NCBI GenBank assembly: GCA_013178095.1
Contig: JABLXK010000004.1
Span: forward strand, 62,001-126,000
Origin: Anaerolineae bacterium
Lineage (GTDB): Bacteria > Chloroflexota > Anaerolineae > Anaerolineales > Anaerolineaceae
Direction of reading: 5' to 3'
DNA: 64,000 nucleotides
In this document: positions 58,843 through 64,000 of the stretch, in pieces
Numbering within the stretch: position 1 is the stretch's first letter
Layout: every line of letters begins with the position of its first letter
Position numbers and translations under genes: made by a program
The notes under the pieces: model-generated
What the model saw: only the letters and a program-made list of their open reading frames with translations
Database searches by the model: none
What the model was told of the DNA's origin: nothing

Positions 58843-60966
58843 TTATGGGGTGGTTATCTCCGATTCCTTGACTTCAGGCTCACCCGCATCGATCGCTTTC
58901 AATTGGAAGTAAGCCTCAAACACTTTTCGGGCAATCGGGCCAGCTACACTGGCGCCTTCACCGCCATTGTATACAAATGCTACAACAGCAATTTCCGGGT
59001 CTTCGTAGGGCGCGTAACCCACAAACCAGGAATGAGTCGGCCAGTTCCCAGGAATACACAGCCCTTTATCCTGGGCAACGTTATCGCAATACTCGGCAGT
59101 ACCGGTTTTTCCCGCTACAGGGATATCTTTACCATTAATGATGATATTGCTCAGGTAATTTTTCGCAGTCCCTTCCGTGATTGTCATGCGCATGCCTTCC
59201 TGGGTCAGTTTAATAACCCAGGGTTCAACGGCTTTCTTTTCTTCCGTTGGAATTCCATTTTCGTCAAAAACCGTGATCAATTTGTCTTTGGTGATATCCC
59301 ATTTCACTTTTGGCGTGAAAGGTTGGATCACATTCCCATTCGAGTCCAGAACCTCTCTGACCAAAGTCGGCTGCATGTAAACACCATCATTTGCCACGAT
59401 TGCGGCTGAGACTGCCACCTGAAGCGCAGTGGAAAGTACGTAACCCTGACCCATAGCCGCAATATACGTATCACCGGTTGACCAGTTCTCACTTAAATTC
59501 ACGCGCTTCCAGGCTGATGTCGGGATCAAGCCTTCCGCTTCACCGGGCAGTTCAATTCCGGTAACCTGTCCGTATCCAAGTGCTTTGGCATATTCCGCCA
59601 GGCGGTCGATTCCCAATCCTTCTTCCACCTCGCCCTCATACCCGCCGCCGATTTTGTAAAAATAGATATCACAGGATAAAGCAATGGCGCGCTGGTAGTA
59701 AACTTTACCATGTCCCAATTTATCATAACAAACATATTCACGCTCCGATCCCGGATCATTAGGGGAATACTTTTCAGTGATCGAGATTTTCCCAGGGCAT
59801 GTCAGGCTTTGCGTGGGGGTGACCACGCCTTCATTTAAAGCTCCAATGGCGGTGGATAGTTTGAATACCGATCCCGGCGGATGTTCCGCGGAAACTGCGT
59901 GATTGAACAAGGGCGTGAGCGGATCGCTCATTAATTGGTTGTAGTAATAAGCCGGAATGTACTTGGCCATGCGGTTATTTTCAAAAGTTGGGTACGAAAC
60001 CATTGCTAAAACTTCACCGGTTTTTGGGTTCAAGGCAATCACCACGCCATTCGAAGAACGAATGGTATTAAAGTAACGGTTCCACCAGTCGATCTCGCCA
60101 ATCAACGCGGCTTTGGCTGCTGCCTGTAAACGGGTATCAATGGTCAATTTCACATTATTGCCCGGAACCGGATCGATGGGGGTTTCGATATCGCGAATCT
60201 CCTTACCGGCCACGTCGACTTCCACCACGCGTTTCCCATTCGTACCCGCCAGGATGTCATTCAAGCTCGATTCCACGCCGGCATAACCGACCTTGTCGCG
60301 ATTGGGGACGTAACCAGCCGCGCGGTATTCCTCTTCTAACGTGGCAGGGATAGGGCCAAGAAAACCGATGATCTCGGAAGTGGTGGAACCCGTCGGGTAT
60401 TCACGGATAGGCTGAACTTCGATTCCAACACCAGGCCAATCACTGGCTTTTTCCTGGATGATCATGGCGGTTTCCCGATCAATATCACAAGCCACATTTA
60501 CCGCGGAGTAAGGCGCGTTGGTGTCCTGAATGATGACAACTTCGGTGATACCAAAATCGGTATTGCAGGCCGTGAAAGTCTTCACCGTTTCATCGTTTAA
60601 AACACCATTGGAAACTGGCACACCTATTAACGGGGAGAGCTCGCGATAGATTTCCTGGATTGCCCCCGGCAAGGGTTCCTCCGTTGGATCGCCCGGCAAA
60701 TCTGCGGGAGTAATGGTGACATTATAAGAAGCCACATTCCTGGCAAGCACCACCCCGTTGCGATCCATAATAATCCCGCGCTCGGTCTGCAGATTGATCT
60801 CCTCCGTTCGGTTATCCTCCGCCTGCGCCAGGTAATAATCACCCTGTAAAATCTGCAAGCTGAATAGCTTGAAGGTATAAAAACAGAAAACCGCCGCGAT
60901 GCCAATATAAATCACTCGAATACGCCAGGGTTCGATAGCTTTCTGATACGATTTTTGTTCATTCAT
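58843..60966 (-). CDS. mrdA: Penicillin-binding protein 2 (elongation transpeptidase)
   Basis: Crosslinks peptidoglycan with RodA; 707 residues. One membrane helix (about 17-37), a dimerisation/pedestal domain, then a transpeptidase domain. The active-site serine is in PGSVFKLSTAIGAL (SxxK). The second motif is SCD in LSCDIYFYKIGGG, as in other PBP2 proteins, and the third is KTG in VAGKTGTAEY. The ATG at 60966 overlaps the mreD stop by 8 bp; GTG and ATG codons just upstream are alternatives. Belongs to the mre operon. Confidence 0.94.
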   Translation of the reverse strand: MNEQKSYQKAIEPWRIRVIYIGIAAVFCFYTFKLFSLQILQGDYYLAQAEDNRTEEINLQTERGIIMDRNGVVLARNVASYNVTITPADLPGDPTEEPLPGAIQEIYRELSPLIGVPVSNGVLNDETVKTFTACNTDFGITEVVIIQDTNAPYSAVNVACDIDRETAMIIQEKASDWPGVGIEVQPIREYPTGSTTSEIIGFLGPIPATLEEEYRAAGYVPNRDKVGYAGVESSLNDILAGTNGKRVVEVDVAGKEIRDIETPIDPVPGNNVKLTIDTRLQAAAKAALIGEIDWWNRYFNTIRSSNGVVIALNPKTGEVLAMVSYPTFENNRMAKYIPAYYYNQLMSDPLTPLFNHAVSAEHPPGSVFKLSTAIGALNEGVVTPTQSLTCPGKISITEKYSPNDPGSEREYVCYDKLGHGKVYYQRAIALSCDIYFYKIGGGYEGEVEEGLGIDRLAEYAKALGYGQVTGIELPGEAEGLIPTSAWKRVNLSENWSTGDTYIAAMGQGYVLSTALQVAVSAAIVANDGVYMQPTLVREVLDSNGNVIQPFTPKVKWDITKDKLITVFDENGIPTEEKKAVEPWVIKLTQEGMRMTITEGTAKNYLSNIIINGKDIPVAGKTGTAEYCDNVAQDKGLCIPGNWPTHSWFVGYAPYEDPEIAVVAFVYNGGEGASVAGPIARKVFEAYFQLKAIDAGEPEVKESEITTP

Positions 60967-61462
60967 AATCATCACCAGGCAAAACCCATTTCCTCAAATC
61001 TGAAATCATGACGTACATGGGGAATAGGAAGAAAAAATTCAACAGTAAACTTGGAAGCGTAAAATTTTGCAATCCCGCCATCAAGCCCGCCGCGGCGCCA
61101 TTGATTTGCAGATAAAACAGGCTGAAGAAGTGCCCGAAAATCGTTCCTGCAAATACCACAATGATCAACATAAAGATGGGAGATTGCCAAATCCTGCCAA
61201 ACAGGATTTTTGCCAGGAATGCCACAAAAAGATAGGTTCCAACAGGTATGTAAAAAGGCATGGCGGTGATAATTGAAATAAACAGGCCTCCCGCCAATGC
61301 CCACATAAACGTATTAAAACCTTTCTCTTTCACTCCCCAGGCGGCAACCGCCAGCATTACTACGTCTGCGCTGCCGTTGATCAGTGTGATCCGGCTGATC
61401 ACTGTTGACTGCAAAACCGAGAGCACGAACATTACAGGAATGCAAATATAATTCGCGATCAT
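60959..61462 (-). CDS. mreD: Rod shape-determining protein MreD
   Basis: 167 residues, almost entirely hydrophobic, with five to six membrane helices; sequence conservation in MreD is low. Identified mainly by size, topology and its place between mreC and mrdA. Start overlaps the mreC stop as ATGA. Part of the elongation complex. Confidence 0.88.
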   Translation of the reverse strand: MIANYICIPVMFVLSVLQSTVISRITLINGSADVVMLAVAAWGVKEKGFNTFMWALAGGLFISIITAMPFYIPVGTYLFVAFLAKILFGRIWQSPIFMLIIVVFAGTIFGHFFSLFYLQINGAAAGLMAGLQNFTLPSLLLNFFFLFPMYVMISDLRKWVLPGDDYE

Positions 61463-62307
61463 TGCATTGTGGTTCCACTGGTCAGCGGCGAAATATTAGT
61501 GGTCTGGAAGTTCTTTATAACCAAAACAGCCCGCAGCGTTTTAAAATCGACCATTGGCTGTACATACGCCGACTGGAATAATTCATTCTCGGTCTTTTTG
61601 ATATCCACTACCTGCCCAACCAAAATATCGGAGGGATAATTGCCGCCCAAACCGGACGTCAGCAGAATATCGCCCACGTTCAAGTTTACATTCTGGTTCA
61701 ACATTTCCAGGGTGATATCGCCGGTAATCGAACCCTGCACCAGAGCGTCAGCGTTTTGATTTTGCAGGGTAACATTGACTGTAGATCCCGAATCGGAGAT
61801 CAATTGCACCCGCGAAGCGCTGGCTGTTACCGCTTCGATGCGTCCCACCAGGCCTTGCTGTGTCACAACCGGCATTCCATAACGAACCCCATCATCGGAT
61901 CCGTGATCGATGATGATGTATTGCAGGAATGGGCTGGGATCGCGCCCAATTACGGCGGCAGCAATATATTGGTCAGCCGGCCGTGAACGGGCATAATCCA
62001 GCAGCGAATACAAAATATCCGCCTCGCGCAGCTGCTGTTGCAGCTGGATGATCTGGCTCTGCAAATTGGCAACTTCATCTTCCAGTTCATTATTACGCTG
62101 AATCAAAGCGGTCACGTCGCGGGGAAGCGTGAAAAAATCGTAGACCGCCATGAACCTTTCCGACAGCCAACGTTGAGCCGCCACAAAAGGATCCATGACA
62201 ACCCCCAGAATGGGACGCAGGAAACCGCTGACGGCGAGGAACAGAATGCCGACAACGATAAACACAACTACTGCGTTACGCAGCGTGCCGGGCGAAACAG
62301 GTTTCAT
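61459..62307 (-). CDS. mreC: Rod shape-determining protein MreC
   Basis: 282 residues. A membrane helix (about 10-30), then a coiled coil (about 65-95, NNELEDEVANLQSQIIQLQQ), then the beta-barrel domain with IAAAVIGRDPSPFLQYIIID and GVRYGMPVVTQQGLVGRIE, the MreC hallmark. It links MreB to PBP2 on the outer face of the membrane. Normal length. Confidence 0.94.
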   Translation of the reverse strand: MKPVSPGTLRNAVVVFIVVGILFLAVSGFLRPILGVVMDPFVAAQRWLSERFMAVYDFFTLPRDVTALIQRNNELEDEVANLQSQIIQLQQQLREADILYSLLDYARSRPADQYIAAAVIGRDPSPFLQYIIIDHGSDDGVRYGMPVVTQQGLVGRIEAVTASASRVQLISDSGSTVNVTLQNQNADALVQGSITGDITLEMLNQNVNLNVGDILLTSGLGGNYPSDILVGQVVDIKKTENELFQSAYVQPMVDFKTLRAVLVIKNFQTTNISPLTSGTTMQ

Positions 62308-62331
62308 GATTAATGTGTATTATGCCAGAAA

Positions 62332-63399
62332 TCAGGCCGATTTTGGCTTGGAACGATCCACATCTACCAGTAAATGCTGGAAACGATCCAGGTCCTCCAG
62401 CACAATTCCCGCCCCACGCGCCACGCATGTCATCGGGTCTTCGGCTAACCAGACATGCATTTTGAGTTCGTTTGCCAGCCGCTGCACCAGATTCTGTAAT
62501 TGCGAACTGCCGCCGGCCATGCATATACCTGTATCGAGCAGATCAGCGCCGATTTCAGGGGGCGCCTCATCCAGCGCGTCCTTGATGGTATCGATGATTA
62601 CCTGCAGCGAGGGCTGCAAGGCTTCGCGTATCTCTATTGAGGAAATCTCCAATGCTTCAGGTAAACCGCTGACCAAATTCCGGCCGCGGATGGTCATGGT
62701 CTTTTCCGTTTCGAGCGGGTAAGCCGAACCAACCTGGATTTTGATCTCTTCCGCCATGCGTTCGCCGATGAACAGGTTGTATTTATTGCGGATGTAATTG
62801 ATGATATCCTGATCCATTTCGTCGCCGGCAACGCGCAAAGAACGGGATACCACGATGCCGCCTAACGAACTGATCGCCACTTCCGTTGTTCCGCCGCCGA
62901 TATCCACAATCATGGTTCCGCGGATATCCGCCAAGGGTAAACCGGCTCCCAGACTGGCCGCCATGGGTTCGTCGATCAGGTAAACCTCGCGGGCGCCCGC
63001 GGCCATGGCCGCGTCGAAAACCGCGCGTTTCTCCACTTCCGTCGCGCCGGTGGGAATTCCAATCACCACGCGGGGGCGTGGCATGGGAACGATGGATTGC
63101 TGGTGGACACGGCCGATGAAATAACCCAACATGGCCTGCGTGATTTCGAACTCGGAAATAACACCGTCGCGCAGCGGCCGCAGTGCAATGATATTGTTCG
63201 GAGTGCGCCCGATCATCTCCTTGGCCTGCGCGCCAATCGCCAGCGGTCTGCGCGTTCTTTTATCGATTGCCACCCAGGAAGGCTCCTGGATCAAGATGCC
63301 CTTTCCCCTTACGTAGATGAGGGTATTCGCGGTACCCAAGTCGATACCCAAATCAAGCGAGAACAGCCCCATCAGCCAGTTTACCGGATTTGTAACCAA
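62332..63399 (-). CDS. mreB: Rod shape-determining protein MreB (actin homologue)
   Basis: Cytoskeletal filament that directs lateral wall growth; 355 residues. Phosphate-1 LGIDLGTANTLIYVRGKG, phosphate-2 MIVDIGGGTTEVAV-type segment (written here IVDIGGGTTEVAISSLGG), and the adenosine site ICMAGGSSQLQ. A TTG at 63399 has GGAGAG upstream at a suitable distance; the ATG at 63372 (MGLFSLDLG) matches other MreB starts but has no ribosome site. First gene of the long operon. Confidence 0.95.
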   Translation of the reverse strand: MVTNPVNWLMGLFSLDLGIDLGTANTLIYVRGKGILIQEPSWVAIDKRTRRPLAIGAQAKEMIGRTPNNIIALRPLRDGVISEFEITQAMLGYFIGRVHQQSIVPMPRPRVVIGIPTGATEVEKRAVFDAAMAAGAREVYLIDEPMAASLGAGLPLADIRGTMIVDIGGGTTEVAISSLGGIVVSRSLRVAGDEMDQDIINYIRNKYNLFIGERMAEEIKIQVGSAYPLETEKTMTIRGRNLVSGLPEALEISSIEIREALQPSLQVIIDTIKDALDEAPPEIGADLLDTGICMAGGSSQLQNLVQRLANELKMHVWLAEDPMTCVARGAGIVLEDLDRFQHLLVDVDRSKPKSA

Positions 63400-63457
63400 T
63401 TAACGCTCTCCTGTTTGTATAAGCGGTATTCTCGATATTACCTTAAAATCGGGCAGT

Positions 63458-63471
63458 ATTATAACATTATA
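63458..63471 (-). promoter_or_regulatory. Doubled -10 element of the mre-min operon
   Basis: Two TATAAT hexamers eight bases apart on the minus strand (63466-63471 and 63458-63463). The -35 choices are weak (TTCAAA at 15 bp from the first). It lies about 60 bp before mreB. Confidence 0.4.
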
Positions 63472-63518
63472 ACGAATAATCCAGATTTTGAACGTTTTTA
63501 GCCTGTTCCCGCAACTGC

Positions 63519-63547
63519 TTGACAGCCCTTTCCGCAATCGCTATAAT
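63519..63547 (+). promoter_or_regulatory. Promoter of tRNA-Gly
   Basis: TTGACA (63519-63524), exactly 17 bp, TATAAT (63542-63547): a full consensus promoter 12 bp before the tRNA. Confidence 0.88.
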
Positions 63548-63559
63548 TTCAAGTCGATT

Positions 63560-63631
63560 GCGGGTGTAGCCAAGTGGTAAGGCAGTAGCTTCCCAAGCTA
63601 CCATTCGTGGGTTCGAATCCCATCACCCGCT
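63560..63631 (+). tRNA. tRNA-Gly (anticodon CCC)
   Basis: 72 nt. Acceptor GCGGGTG with CACCCGC, discriminator T, as is normal for glycine. Anticodon stem GTAGC/GCTAC, loop TTCCCAA, anticodon CCC. T arm GTGGGTTCGAATCCCAT. CCA not encoded. A T-run follows directly. Confidence 0.94.
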
Positions 63632-63635
63632 CTTT

Positions 63636-64000
63636 TTATTTAAGCTGCCGCACCAGATCTCCCAGATCTTCCATAATGATATCCGGTTGAAAATCTGATT
63701 CAATCAAGTCTTCTGGCTTGGTCTCCCCAGAGAGCACCAGGATGGTCTTGATGCCAGCCTGGCCCAAAGCGATATCGGTATACAGCCGATCCCCGATCAT
63801 GGCGATCTGGTCCAGACTATATCCAGTTTTTTCCACCACAGCGTTGACGATGTGCGCCTGGGGCTTGCCGATGACCACGTCCGGTTTCCTTCCGGTGGAA
63901 GCTTCGATCATCGCCATAAACGAGCCGATATCCGGCATAAACCCGTTCTCGGTCGGGCAATTGAAATCCGGGTGCGTGGCGATATAAGGTTTGCCTGCCC
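63636..64000 (-). CDS. HAD-superfamily phosphatase, class IIA, partial (5' end outside window)
   Basis: The C-terminal 120 codons of a NagD-like phosphatase; the frame is open to the right edge. PYIATHPDFNCPTENGFMPD, GRKPDVVIGKP and IGDRLYTDIALGQAG (motif III/IV with metal Asp) are clear. Paralogue of the gene at 45.8 kb. Convergent with tRNA-Gly, 4 bp apart. Confidence 0.9.
   Translation of the reverse strand, partial: AGKPYIATHPDFNCPTENGFMPDIGSFMAMIEASTGRKPDVVIGKPQAHIVNAVVEKTGYSLDQIAMIGDRLYTDIALGQAGIKTILVLSGETKPEDLIESDFQPDIIMEDLGDLVRQLK

Overview
The window looks like a chromosomal segment of an anaerobic, fermentative, rod-shaped bacterium, most likely of the phylum Chloroflexota, class Anaerolineae. 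This placement is an inference from gene content and protein style: ferredoxin-dependent 2-oxoacid oxidoreductase, ADP-forming acyl-CoA synthetase, split glycine decarboxylase, SDR-type threonine dehydrogenase, and MreBCD, RodA and MinCDE together. There is no rRNA or marker phylogeny to confirm it. Base composition looks balanced and even. Nearly all of the window is coding. I saw no insertion sequence, prophage or CRISPR array.

Layout. 1-7.2 kb: end of pyruvate kinase; a GntR/FCD regulator with a 2-oxoacid:ferredoxin oxidoreductase; a PIG-L deacetylase, RicT and Mrp group. 7.4-15.1 kb: flavodoxin and a GT-C-like membrane protein; glmS behind a glmS ribozyme; divergently, gcvH-gcvPA-gcvPB behind a tandem glycine riboswitch. 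15.1-17.8 kb: alaS. 17.9-30.5 kb: a minus-strand block of rpoN, a soluble histidine kinase, an NtrC-type activator without a DNA-binding domain, a near-consensus sigma-54 promoter, a two-TM protein, a 1735-residue TPR protein and a TPR/caspase-like (C25-type) protease candidate. 30.6-38.2 kb: trmFO, an M28 lipoprotein, a sortase behind two tandem c-di-GMP-I riboswitches, hflX, rpmF, secD and secF. 38.2-54 kb: threonine dehydrogenase, glycerate 2-kinase, ADP-forming acyl-CoA synthetase, tRNA-Leu with tig, clpP, HAD phosphatases, rlmN, prfB with its programmed frameshift, pfkA, an Ldh2-type dehydrogenase and relA/spoT. 54-64 kb: a 29-codon lysine-rich ORF, tRNA-Gln, then the cell-shape/division operon mreB-mreC-mreD-mrdA-minC-minD-minE-rodA-gltX (read right to left), tRNA-Gly and a partial HAD phosphatase.

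How it fits together. Glycolysis (pfkA, pyk), threonine-to-glycine (threonine dehydrogenase), glycine cleavage, oxoacid oxidation to acyl-CoA and ATP formation by the acyl-CoA synthetase suggest fermentation of sugars and amino acids. RNA-based regulation is dense: one ribozyme, one tandem glycine riboswitch, two c-di-GMP riboswitches and one recoding site.

The most striking part is the sigma-54 block. The sigma factor, sensor kinase and activator are translationally coupled. The activator's missing DNA-binding domain and the single canonical -24/-12 promoter directly downstream suggest a private circuit driving a caspase-like effector with its TPR partner. I know of no described system with this composition, but I could not search for one.
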